From a virus: a stretch of 21,715 nt of DNA. Location of the stretch: the IMG/VR virus record IMGVR_UViG_3300006124_000353, positions 1-21,715 of that record. One strand, given 5' to 3'. The position numbers were made by a program, and so were the translations under genes. Numbering within the stretch: the stretch's first letter is position 1; each line of letters opens with the position of its first letter. The notes under the pieces were generated by a model. That model had not been told where the DNA came from. It saw nothing but the letters and a program-made list of their open reading frames with translations, and did not search any database. Below are positions 14,366-21,560 of this stretch, piece by piece.

Positions 14366-14394
14366 TTGACACATTAGGTACTCAAAGGTAATCT
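14366..14394 (+). promoter_or_regulatory. Early (PR-like) promoter with overlapping operator-like sites
   Basis: A perfect TTGACA at 14366-14371 and TAATCT at 14389-14394 are 17 bases apart. Candidate operators overlap or flank it: TTAACTTAGGTAA (14343-14355), a site with ACTCAAAGGTAA in the spacer and -10 (about 14380-14391), and TTACCTTAGGACA (14412-14424). A bound repressor would block the whole replication operon. The leader would be about 30 bases. Confidence 0.65.
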
Positions 14395-14432
14395 ATACCC
14401 ACGCCAAAAACTTACCTTAGGACAATATCTAA

Positions 14433-14603
14433 ATGACCCGAAACCCAACCCCCCAAGAACTGCAAGCCCGCAACGACGCCCTGTACCGGCTGCTGGACGA
14501 GACCGATGCCAAACTGCACCACGCCCAAGCCAAACTGGCCCTGTACCGTGGCGCCCTCGTTTTCATAATCCTGACGGCCGCCCTTGCCGTGGCCGCCGCC
14601 TGA
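14433..14603 (+). CDS. Small membrane protein, first gene of the early operon
   Basis: A 56-residue protein, MTRNPTPQELQARNDALYRL, then a charged helical stretch (DETDAKLHHAQAKLALYRG) and a C-terminal membrane helix (ALVFIILTAALAVAAA). It is the first gene after the early promoter; AGGA lies about ten bases before its ATG. The helical N-terminus plus a terminal anchor resembles many short early phage proteins of unknown role. No family is recognised. Confidence 0.6.
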   Translation: MTRNPTPQELQARNDALYRLLDETDAKLHHAQAKLALYRGALVFIILTAALAVAAA

Positions 14604-14618
14604 CCCAAAGGAACCCCC

Positions 14619-15011
14619 ATGTCACTAGAAGCCGTCATCCAAGAGAACACCGCCGCCCTGCAAAGCTTCAGCGCCTTGCTGGCCCAGCTGCTCAACGCAT
14701 TTCCAATACCCCAGGCGGAGGTGGGGAGCAATAACACCGCCAGCCACACGGTTGCATCGCCTCAGGCGCAAGCCCAAAAAGAGCAGCCCGAAGTCGCCGA
14801 CCAGAAACCCGCCGCCGTCCCGGAAAGCCCAACGGCCGACCCCGACCCGTTGGTTTACGACGACATCAGATCAGCCCTCCAAGCCGTGGCGCTCGCCAAA
14901 GGCCGCGAAGCCGCCCTGGCCGTGCTCGCCCAGTTCGGCGCCACCAATGCCCAACAACTCCAAGAAAGCCAATGGGAAGCAGTGTACCAAGCCTGCGACG
15001 CGCAACTATGA
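14619..15011 (+). CDS. Early protein of unknown function
   Basis: A 130-residue protein with AAAGGA before the ATG. The N-terminus (about 1-30, ENTAALQSFSALLAQLLNAF) is a single helix, the middle (35-80) is Pro/Ala/Gln-rich and likely disordered, and the C-terminus YDDIRSALQAVALAKGREAA, then LAVLAQFGATNAQQL and a WEAVYQACDAQL helix, forms a small helical domain seen at the ends of several phage recombination and replication proteins (a DVRAAL...GKxAALALLxxFGA pattern). The modular make-up suggests a linker or accessory to the recombination module downstream. It overlaps the DUF2800 gene by 4 bases. Confidence 0.65.
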   Translation: MSLEAVIQENTAALQSFSALLAQLLNAFPIPQAEVGSNNTASHTVASPQAQAQKEQPEVADQKPAAVPESPTADPDPLVYDDIRSALQAVALAKGREAALAVLAQFGATNAQQLQESQWEAVYQACDAQL

Positions 15012-16264
15012 GCGGCGCACACGCCAAACTCAGCCCCAGCGGCGCGCACCGCTGGCTGGCCTGCCCCGGCTCCGTGGCAATGGAAGAACCCATCCACGAA
15101 CCGCACAGCCGCTTCGCCGCCGAAGGCAGCGCCGCGCACTTCCTCGCCGAGCAATGCCTGAAAGCGGACACCGATGCCCGCGCGTTCCTTGGCAAGACCA
15201 TCCTCATGACCGCCGAGGGCGGCGCATGGCTGGACCAGGCCACCGACGCGCCCGTGCCGCATGACCTGTTCTTTGTCGCAGTAGAAATGGCCGAACCCGT
15301 GCAAGCCTACGTTGATCTGGTGCGCAGCGAACCCGGCGACCACTACTACGAGCAGCGCTACGCCATCGGCCACCTGACCGGCGAAGCGGACGCGCACGGC
15401 ACCAGCGACGCCGTCATCATCAACGGCGACAAACTGACCGTCATCGACCTGAAATACGGCCGCGGCGTCAAAGTCACCGCCGAAGCCAACGTCCAGCTAG
15501 GGCTATATGCCCTGGGGGCCATCCACCACTGGGCGTTCCTGTACGACTTCAGCAGCGTCGAACTGGTCGTCCACCAACCGCGCCTCGACCACATCGACCG
15601 CTGGGTGGCGCCGCACGGCTGGCTGCAAGAACTGGAGACGCACGTGGTTTCCGTCTCGTCCGTCATCCGCGAGCGCGGCGATGAAGCGTTCTTGGAACCC
15701 GGCGAACACCAATGCCGCTTCTGCAAAGCCAAGGCACACTGCCCGGCACTGGCAAAAAGCGTGCTGGGCACCGTCGCCGGCGATTTCGTAGACCTGCAAG
15801 CGCCCGTCGCGTCCCAGCTAGGCCACGCCAAGCCGACCCTTGCCCACGTCGACACGCGCCAGCTGGGCAACCTGATGGCCGCGACCGGCCTCATAGAAGA
15901 CTGGTGCAAAGCCATCCGCGCGCGCACCGAGGCCGAACTGTCCGCGGGCAACGCCGTGCCCGGCTACAAACTGGTGCAAGGCCGCCGTGGCGCACGCCGC
16001 TGGGCGGACGCGCGCGCCGCCGAAGAGCTGATGAAAGCCATGCGCATCAAGCTCGACGTCATGTACGAGCAAAGCCTCATCAGCCCGACCACCGCCGAAA
16101 AGCGCCACAAAGACGGCGGCATCGGCCCCCGCCAATGGCCAAAGCTGCAGGAACTCATCACCCAGCCCGAAGGCAGCCCCAGCGTCGTCCCCGAGACCGA
16201 CAAGCGCCCCCCGCTGGTGGTCACCGCCGAAAGCTGCGGCTTCAGCAACGCCGCCGCCACATGA
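15008..16264 (+). CDS. DUF2800 protein, PD-(D/E)XK nuclease with Fe-S-type cysteines
   Basis: A 418-residue protein from the ATG at 15008 that overlaps the previous stop (ATGA). It begins with KLSPSGAHRWLACPGS, the typical DUF2800 opening. Nuclease features: AEGSAAH (Glu39, His44), GTSDAVI (Asp134), VIDLKYGRG (Asp147, Lys149) and QLGLY (Gln163, Tyr167), the motif order of RecB/Cas4/AddB-type nucleases. Cys19 together with Cys236, Cys239 and Cys245 (CRFCKAKAHC) would complete a four-cysteine iron-sulfur cluster as in Cas4 and AddB. It probably acts as a DNA exonuclease in phage recombination or replication, paired with the DUF2815 protein encoded nearby. Biochemical role is inferred from motifs. 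Confidence 0.85.
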   Translation: MSGAHAKLSPSGAHRWLACPGSVAMEEPIHEPHSRFAAEGSAAHFLAEQCLKADTDARAFLGKTILMTAEGGAWLDQATDAPVPHDLFFVAVEMAEPVQAYVDLVRSEPGDHYYEQRYAIGHLTGEADAHGTSDAVIINGDKLTVIDLKYGRGVKVTAEANVQLGLYALGAIHHWAFLYDFSSVELVVHQPRLDHIDRWVAPHGWLQELETHVVSVSSVIRERGDEAFLEPGEHQCRFCKAKAHCPALAKSVLGTVAGDFVDLQAPVASQLGHAKPTLAHVDTRQLGNLMAATGLIEDWCKAIRARTEAELSAGNAVPGYKLVQGRRGARRWADARAAEELMKAMRIKLDVMYEQSLISPTTAEKRHKDGGIGPRQWPKLQELITQPEGSPSVVPETDKRPPLVVTAESCGFSNAAAT

Positions 16265-16431
16265 GCGGCAGCTCGCTACCCCCCAGCTCCTGGCTGCCGC
16301 CCGAGGCGGTCAGGCTGCTCCAGGACGCGGCGCGCACCCCCGTCACCGACAAAGGCCCCTTGGCACGCGAGAAAGCCGTCAACGCCGCCACGGCAAAAGT
16401 GAAACGGCTCTACCCCCAATATTTTAAATAG
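16261..16431 (+). CDS. Small basic protein of the replication cassette
   Basis: A 56-residue protein, MSGSSLPPSSWLPPEAVRLL, then an ARTPVTDKGPLAREKAVNAA segment and the end TAKVKRLYPQYFK. The ATG overlaps the DUF2800 stop by 4 bases. It is basic and probably helical at its C-terminus. Similar short proteins appear between DUF2800 and DUF2815 genes in related cassettes as I recall, but no function is known to me. Confidence 0.65.
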   Translation: MSGSSLPPSSWLPPEAVRLLQDAARTPVTDKGPLAREKAVNAATAKVKRLYPQYFK

Positions 16432-16441
16432 GACACTAACC

Positions 16442-16999
16442 ATGATAGTCAAACTGGCAAACGTAAGACTGGCCTTCCCCGCCCTGTTCGAGGCGCAAAC
16501 CGTCAACGGCGAAGGCGACCCGCGCTTCTCCGCCGTGTTCCTGATCCCCAAGGACAGCCCCCTGTTGAAAACCCTCGCCGAGGCCGTCCGGGAGGTCGCC
16601 ACCGCCAAATGGGACGAAAAAGCCGCCGACGCCGTCAAGAAAATGTCCGCCTTAGACAAAATCTGCCTGCGCGACGGCGACAACAAAGCCGAATACGACG
16701 GCTTTGAAGGCATGCACTACCTGTCCGCCAGCAACAAGGCGCGCCCCCTGGTGGTCGACGCCGACAAGACCCCGCTGGTGCAAGCCGACGGGCGCCCCTA
16801 CGCGGGCTGCTACGTCAACGCCTCGGTGGAACTGTGGGCGCAGGACAACAACTACGGCAAGCGCATCAACGCCCAACTGCGCGGCATCCAGTTCGTGCGC
16901 CACGGTGACGCCTTCGGCGGCGGCGGCGGCCGCGCCGCCAGCGAAGACGAGTTCGACGACATCAGCGCGGGCGCCGAAGCCACCGCCGACCTCTGGTGA
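16442..16999 (+). CDS. DUF2815 family ssDNA-binding-type protein
   Basis: A 185-residue protein beginning MIVKLANVRLAFPALFEA, with FSAVFLIPKDSPLLK, GMHYLSASNKARPLVVD, YAGCYVNASVELWAQDN and YGKRINAQLRGIQFVRHG. This is the DUF2815 pattern, an OB-fold family related to T7 gp2.5-type single-stranded DNA-binding proteins. The Gly-rich linker followed by an acidic tail ending in an aromatic residue (EDEFDDISAGAE, final Trp) is the usual way SSB proteins dock replication partners. It overlaps the polymerase start by 4 bases and probably coats ssDNA for the polymerase and nucleases of the same operon. Confidence 0.85.
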   Translation: MIVKLANVRLAFPALFEAQTVNGEGDPRFSAVFLIPKDSPLLKTLAEAVREVATAKWDEKAADAVKKMSALDKICLRDGDNKAEYDGFEGMHYLSASNKARPLVVDADKTPLVQADGRPYAGCYVNASVELWAQDNNYGKRINAQLRGIQFVRHGDAFGGGGGRAASEDEFDDISAGAEATADLW

Positions 17000-19086
17000 C
17001 CGCCATGGCCACCCTGTTCCTCGATCTGGAAACCTACAACGAGACACCCATCACCGTGGGCACGCACCGCTACGCCGAGACCGCAGAGATCACCCTGTTC
17101 GCCTATGCGTTGGACGACGCCCCGGTGGCGGTGTGGGACCTGACCGAAGGGGCGGCCATGCCGCAACCACTGCACGACGCGCTGGGCGACCCGGCAGTCA
17201 CCTTGTGCGCCCACAACTCAGCGTTCGACCGCACCGTGCTGCGCCACCGCTTCCCCCAGCTGGCGCTGCCCGTCAGCCGCTGGGAAGACACCCTGGTGCA
17301 AGCCTACGCCCACTCGCTGCCCGGCGCACTGGACGAACTGTGCTTCATCCTCGGCGTCGGCAGAGCCGAAACCAAAGACATGCACGGCCACAACCTGATG
17401 CTGATGTTCTGCAAACCCAAACTGAAGGACGGCGTGGCGATCCGCGCCAGCCGCCACACCCACCCCGGCGCATGGGAGCGCTTCAAACGCTACGCGGGGC
17501 AAGACATCGAGGCCATGCGCGCCGTCAAAAAGAAAATGCCCACCTGGAACAGCCAGGGTGCCGAACTGACCCTATGGCACCTTGACCAAACCATCAACGA
17601 CCGCGGCGTGCTCATCGACACCGACCTGGTGTGCGCCGCCATCAAGACCGTCACCCGCGAACAAAAGCGCCTCGCCGCCGCCGCCAAGGACGGCAGCGGC
17701 GGAGCGGTGGACTCGCTGCTCCAGCGCGACAGCCTGCTCAAGCACATCCTCACCGCCTACGGCGTTGACCTGCCCGACCTGCAAGCCGCCACGCTGGAGC
17801 GGCGCATCAACGACCCGACACTGCCCGCCGAACTGCGCAACCTGTTGGCGCAACGCCTACAGGCCTGCACCAGCAGCACCGCCAAATACCGGGCACTGCA
17901 CAAAGCCGTCAGCACCGACGGCCGCCTGCGCGGCACCCTGCAATTCAACGGCGCCACCCGCACCGGCCGCTGGGCCGGCCGCCTGTTCCAACCCCAAAAC
18001 CTGCCGCGCCCCACCCTCAAACAAACCGACATCGACAACGGCATCGCCGCCATGAAGGCCGACGTCGCCGACCTGCTGGCAGCCGATGTCATGGCGCTCG
18101 CCAGCAACGCCCTGCGCGGCTGCATCATCGCCCCGCCCGGGCACAAACTGGTGATAGCCGACCTGTCCAACATCGAAGGCCGCGTCCTGGCGTGGCTGGC
18201 GGAAGAAGACTGGAAAACCGACGCGTTCCGCGCCTACGACCAAGGCAAAGGCCACGACCTCTACGCGCTGGCCTACGCCAAAGCCTTCGGCGTGTCACCC
18301 CAAACGGTCATGGACAACAAAAACCACGGCGACGGCAACATGCGCCAAATCGGCAAAGTCATGGAACTGGCCTTAGGCTATGGCGGCGGTGTCGGCGCGT
18401 TCCTGACCTTCGCCGCCGCCTACGCCATCGACCTCGAAGCCCTGGGCGAACAGGCCTGGGCGCAGATCAGCCCCGCCATCCGGCTACAGACCGCCGACGC
18501 CTGGGACTACGCCCAAGAACGCGGCACCACCTACGGCCTGAGCGAACGCGCCTGGCATACCTGCGACGCCTTCAAACGGCTATGGCGCAACGCCCACCCC
18601 AACACCACCGTGCTGTGGCTAGCCTTGGAGGGCGCGACCAAGCGCGCCTTGTCCCTGCGCGGCAGCACCCAAGCCTGCGGCAAACTGGCCGTGCGTGCGG
18701 ATGGCGCGTGGCTGCGCATCCGCCTACCCTCAGGCCGCTGCCTGTGCTACCCCGGCGCAAAGCTCGACGGCGGCAAGGTCAGCTACCAAGGCGTGGACCA
18801 GTACAGCCGCAAATGGACAACCCTGCACACCTACGGCGGCAAGCTGGTGGAGAACGCCGTCCAGGCCATCAGCCGCGACCTCCTCGCCGCCAACCTGCAA
18901 CCGGTCGAGGACGCAGGCTACCGTATCGTCCTCACCGTCCATGACGAAATCATCAGCGAAGCGCCCGACGACCCCCGCCACCACCACGGCCAACTGGCGG
19001 CCCTGATGGCCAGCAACCCGCCCTGGGCGCCCGGCCTGCCGCTGGCCGCCGCCGGCTTTGAAACCCACCGCTACCGGAAAGGCTAA
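16996..19086 (+). CDS. Phage family A DNA polymerase with 3'-5' exonuclease domain
   Basis: The frame opens at a GTG at 16996 overlapping the DUF2815 stop; the ATG at 17005 (MATLFLDLETYN) gives 693 residues and fits the domain start better. Exonuclease: FLDLETYN (Asp7, Glu9), LCAHNSAFDRTVLR and YAGQDIEAM, all three acidic motifs being present. Polymerase: TRTGRWAGRLFQPQNLPRP, motif A LVIADLSNIEGR (about 382-393), motif B RQIGKVMELALGYGGG (about 447-462) and motif C VLTVHDEI (about 640-648). It is the replicative polymerase of the phage and, being intact, should proofread. It is shorter than Pol I because there is no 5'-nuclease domain. Identification is secure. Confidence 0.95.
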   Translation: MTAMATLFLDLETYNETPITVGTHRYAETAEITLFAYALDDAPVAVWDLTEGAAMPQPLHDALGDPAVTLCAHNSAFDRTVLRHRFPQLALPVSRWEDTLVQAYAHSLPGALDELCFILGVGRAETKDMHGHNLMLMFCKPKLKDGVAIRASRHTHPGAWERFKRYAGQDIEAMRAVKKKMPTWNSQGAELTLWHLDQTINDRGVLIDTDLVCAAIKTVTREQKRLAAAAKDGSGGAVDSLLQRDSLLKHILTAYGVDLPDLQAATLERRINDPTLPAELRNLLAQRLQACTSSTAKYRALHKAVSTDGRLRGTLQFNGATRTGRWAGRLFQPQNLPRPTLKQTDIDNGIAAMKADVADLLAADVMALASNALRGCIIAPPGHKLVIADLSNIEGRVLAWLAEEDWKTDAFRAYDQGKGHDLYALAYAKAFGVSPQTVMDNKNHGDGNMRQIGKVMELALGYGGGVGAFLTFAAAYAIDLEALGEQAWAQISPAIRLQTADAWDYAQERGTTYGLSERAWHTCDAFKRLWRNAHPNTTVLWLALEGATKRALSLRGSTQACGKLAVRADGAWLRIRLPSGRCLCYPGAKLDGGKVSYQGVDQYSRKWTTLHTYGGKLVENAVQAISRDLLAANLQPVEDAGYRIVLTVHDEIISEAPDDPRHHHGQLAALMASNPPWAPGLPLAAAGFETHRYRKG

Positions 19087-19364
19087 TGAAAGAGTCCGCC
19101 ATCGAAAAGGCACTGTGCGCCCGGATCGCCGAACTGGGCGGCACCATCCATAAAATCCGCTGGGTCAACCGCAAAGGCGCGCCCGACCGCGTCATCATGT
19201 ACCGGGGCAAGACCGTCTGGGTCGAACTCAAACGCCCCGGCGGCAAACCCGAAGCGCACCAACAGCGCGCCCATCAACGGCTGCGCGCCATGGGCCAGCA
19301 CGTCGTGGTGGTGGACACCCTGGCAGGCGTGCATGCCTTGGCGGCGGAGCTGCACCATGCCTAA
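19086..19364 (+). CDS. VRR-NUC domain nuclease
   Basis: A 92-residue stand-alone VRR-NUC protein. MKESAIEKALCARIAELGG is followed by KIRWVNRKGAPDRVIMYRG, VWVELKRPGGKPEAHQQRAH and HVVVVDTLAG. Catalytic residues of the PD-(D/E)XK fold are visible as Glu6, Asp in GAPD, and Glu-Lys in VELK, with a following Gln. Stand-alone phage VRR-NUC proteins are structure-selective nucleases that can act on Holliday-type junctions. The start overlaps the polymerase stop by one base (TAATG), and the 3' end overlaps the helicase gene by 8 bases, so the three are probably made together. Confidence 0.9.
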   Translation: MKESAIEKALCARIAELGGTIHKIRWVNRKGAPDRVIMYRGKTVWVELKRPGGKPEAHQQRAHQRLRAMGQHVVVVDTLAGVHALAAELHHA

Positions 19365-20745
19365 AGCCTTCGCCCCGCGCCCCTACCAGCACGACATCAT
19401 CCGCTACCTGCTGGCCAACCCGCGCTGTGCCGTCTGGGCCGGCATGGGCACCGGCAAGACCGTATCCACCCTGACCGCCCTGTCCATCCTGACCCTCACC
19501 GAGAGCGGCCCCGCGCTGGTGATAGCCCCCCTGCGCGTCGCCCAATCCACCTGGCCGGACGAAGCCGCCAAATGGCAACACCTGGCACACCTAAAAATAG
19601 CCGCCATCACCGGCGACGCCAAACGCCGCGCCGCCGCCTTGGCAAGCCCCGCCGACATCTACACCATCAACTACGAAAACCTGCCCTGGCTGGTGGCGGC
19701 CCTTAACGGCGCGTGGCCGTTCGCCACCGTGGTCGCCGACGAGTCCACCCGCCTCAAAAGCTTCCGCCTGCGCCAAGGCGGCCAACGCGCGCGCAGCCTA
19801 GGCCGCGTCGCCCACCGAGCCGCACACTTCATCGAACTGACCGGCACACCCAGCCCCAACGGCCTGCAAGACCTCTGGGGCCAAGCCTGGTTCATCGACA
19901 AAGGCGAACGCCTAGGCCGCACCTACGGCGCCTTCCAAGCGCGCTGGTTCCACCCGGTGCGCGTCGGCGCCGACGCCCACGCCGTCCAACACATCCCGCA
20001 ACCGTACGCCCAAAGCGAAATAGAAGGCAAACTGCGCGACCGCTGCCTCACCATCGACGCCAAAGACCATTTCAGCCTGAGCGACCCGATCACCAACCTC
20101 ATCCACGTCACGCTGCCGCCCAAAGCCATGCGCCTGTACCTCGACATGGAGCGGGACATGTACCTGCAACTCGCCTCCGGCCACACCGTAGAAGCCTTCA
20201 ACGCCGCCAGCCAGACCATCAAATGCCTGCAACTGGCCAACGGCGCCCTGTACACCGACGACAAAGGCAACTGGCAAGCCGTCCACGACGCCAAACTGCA
20301 AGCCCTGGAATCAGTCATCGAAGAAGCGGCAGGCATGCCCGTACTGGTCGCCTACCACTTCAAAAGCGACCTGGCACGGCTGCAAAAGCGCCTCCCCCAA
20401 GGCCGCGCCCTCGACAAAAGCCCCGCCACCCTGCGCGACTGGAACGCAGGCAAAATCCCCGTCCTGTTCGCCCACCCCGAAAGCGCCGGGCACGGCCTCA
20501 ACCTCCAGGACGGCGGCAACATCCTGGTGTTCTTTGCCCACTGGTGGGCGCTTGAGCCCTACCAACAGATCATCGAACGCATAGGCCCCGTACGCCAGGC
20601 ACAATCCGGCCACCGGCGGCCGGTCTACATCCACCACATCATCGCCGCCGGCACACTGGACGAACAGGTCATGGCGCGGCGCGACAGCAAGCGCAGCGTC
20701 CAAGAGCAACTTTTAGAAGCCATGAAAACCCGGAGCAACCCATGA
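19357..20745 (+). CDS. SNF2-family DEAD-like helicase/translocase
   Basis: A 462-residue protein from the ATG at 19357 (MPKAFAPRPYQHDIIRYLL). RecA-like domain 1: Q-type PRPYQ, Walker A AGMGTGKT (28-35), LVIAPLRVAQSTWPDEAAKW (Ia), YTINYENLPWL, motif II VADEST (about 126-131; DEST in place of DEAH) and LTGTPSPNGLQDLW (III). Domain 2: LVAYHFKSDLARLQ, AHPESAGHGLNLQDG (V) and QQIIERIGPVRQAQ (VI with arginine fingers). It is the phage SNF2 type found with VRR-NUC genes, probably a dsDNA translocase for fork or junction remodelling. It lacks additional chromatin-type domains. The last gene of the tight replication cluster apart from a short peptide. Confidence 0.92.
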   Translation: MPKAFAPRPYQHDIIRYLLANPRCAVWAGMGTGKTVSTLTALSILTLTESGPALVIAPLRVAQSTWPDEAAKWQHLAHLKIAAITGDAKRRAAALASPADIYTINYENLPWLVAALNGAWPFATVVADESTRLKSFRLRQGGQRARSLGRVAHRAAHFIELTGTPSPNGLQDLWGQAWFIDKGERLGRTYGAFQARWFHPVRVGADAHAVQHIPQPYAQSEIEGKLRDRCLTIDAKDHFSLSDPITNLIHVTLPPKAMRLYLDMERDMYLQLASGHTVEAFNAASQTIKCLQLANGALYTDDKGNWQAVHDAKLQALESVIEEAAGMPVLVAYHFKSDLARLQKRLPQGRALDKSPATLRDWNAGKIPVLFAHPESAGHGLNLQDGGNILVFFAHWWALEPYQQIIERIGPVRQAQSGHRRPVYIHHIIAAGTLDEQVMARRDSKRSVQEQLLEAMKTRSNP

Positions 20746-20840
20746 CATACGACCAAGCCACCCGGCTAAGCAACGAGTACACCAAGCACTACCGCCGCTA
20801 TTACACCGCCGTTTATGCGGAAAAGGCGCGTGGAAAGTAA
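20742..20840 (+). CDS. Short Tyr-rich peptide gene
   Basis: A 32-residue frame, MTYDQATRLSNEYTKHYRRY, ending YAEKARGK. Its ATG overlaps the helicase stop (ATGA), the arrangement used throughout this operon, and the sequence is basic and Tyr-rich with normal codon use. Being so short it could be chance, but the coupling favours a real product. Function unknown. Confidence 0.5.
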   Translation: MTYDQATRLSNEYTKHYRRYYTAVYAEKARGK

Positions 20841-20868
20841 CCGATAAGTTTCATCCGAAGGAGGAACC

Positions 20869-21077
20869 ATGCAACTGACCACCACCGAATTTGCAGAATT
20901 GTTGGGCATATCAACTTTGCCCAAACCCTAAAAACAGCGCCGCGTACAAGAAAAGGCGGCATTAAATATGCCCGGCTTAACGAAATGCACGGCGATAAAA
21001 AAGCGCCCGAAATCACGTTTAACCAGCTAGCTGTCAAGTTTTTGACACTGAAATATTATCAAAGAGAAACCGCATGA
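20869..21077 (+). pseudogene. Frameshifted small HTH/excisionase-type DNA-binding gene
   Basis: AAGGAGGA, the best ribosome site in the window, precedes an ATG at 20869 reading MQLTTTEFAELLGIS, the usual start of a small MerR/excisionase-like HTH protein. That frame stops after 20 residues (TAA at 20929-20931). The -1 frame then reads TLKTAPRTRKGGIKYARLNE and continues MHGDKKAPEITFNQLAVKFL to a TGA that overlaps the next ATG by 4 bases, as coupled genes here do. This second half has no start codon of its own. The two halves fit one protein whose middle (recognition helix) is shortened and out of frame. Disruption by a small deletion is most likely; recoding is less so, as I see no canonical slippery heptamer at the junction. 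Confidence 0.6.
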
Positions 21078-21364
21078 ACCTGATTGAACAAATAGAAAAC
21101 ATACTGGAGAGCGGACGATACCACGTTAGCGCACACGGATATGAAACCATGGAAGCGGCATTAGAAGAGCTGAAAAAACGGAAATGGATACCTGTTACTG
21201 AGCGGGTGCCGGAAAAAAGCGGATGTTATTTGGTTATTGTTAATGACGGCCTAAACAATCCAGTTTGTGAAATTATCTCGTATAGAAACAGTTTATGGAA
21301 TATTTTTGATCATGAAAAAGTAACCCACTGGATGGAATTACCTGAGATGCCCCATGATAGATAA
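21074..21364 (+). CDS. DUF551 protein
   Basis: A 96-residue protein. An N-terminal helical region (MNLIEQIENILESGRYHVSA, then METALEEL-like helix) is followed by the DUF551 module: KWIPVTERVPEKSGCYLVIV, a variable middle, and VTHWMELPEMP at the C-terminus. DUF551 proteins are common in tailed phage and prophage accessory regions of enterobacteria and relatives; their function is unknown. The ATG overlaps the end of the broken HTH gene by 4 bases. Base composition is clearly AT-richer than the replication cluster upstream, suggesting a separately acquired cassette. Confidence 0.85.
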   Translation: MNLIEQIENILESGRYHVSAHGYETMEAALEELKKRKWIPVTERVPEKSGCYLVIVNDGLNNPVCEIISYRNSLWNIFDHEKVTHWMELPEMPHDR

Positions 21365-21560
21365 AGCATACGACAAAACGCCGCCCAAGGCGCAAGTTCT
21401 GGCACGCGACATGACATTGCGCGATCATTTTGCTGGGTTGGCTATGCAGGCTTATTTTACTGGAGATTTTCAATATCCTAATACATTTAATAACCATGCG
21501 GAATGGGCTTACTGCATAGCAGATGAAATGATGGAGGCACGATGCTCGCTGCCATCCTGA
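21354..21560 (+). CDS. Small phage protein of unknown function
   Basis: A 68-residue protein with the pattern LRDHFAGLAMQAY, followed by WAYCIADEMMEAR, which recurs in many short phage proteins (RDxFAxxAMQA...A-YxxADAMLxAR). I do not know its function. It overlaps DUF551 by 11 bases and the next gene by 19, so it is part of the same transcript. Confidence 0.7.
   Translation: MIDKAYDKTPPKAQVLARDMTLRDHFAGLAMQAYFTGDFQYPNTFNNHAEWAYCIADEMMEARCSLPS

Noticed and set aside
15712-16260. Upstream extension of the small protein at 16261-16431
   Set aside because: The extension lies wholly inside the DUF2800 gene in another frame and is Arg/Pro-rich; the ATG at 16261 with an ATGA overlap is the likely start.
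20890-20940. Programmed -1 frameshift in the broken HTH gene
   Set aside because: No X-XXY-YYZ heptamer lies in the right frame before the stop and the HTH recognition part seems missing, so a deletion fits better; not fully excluded.
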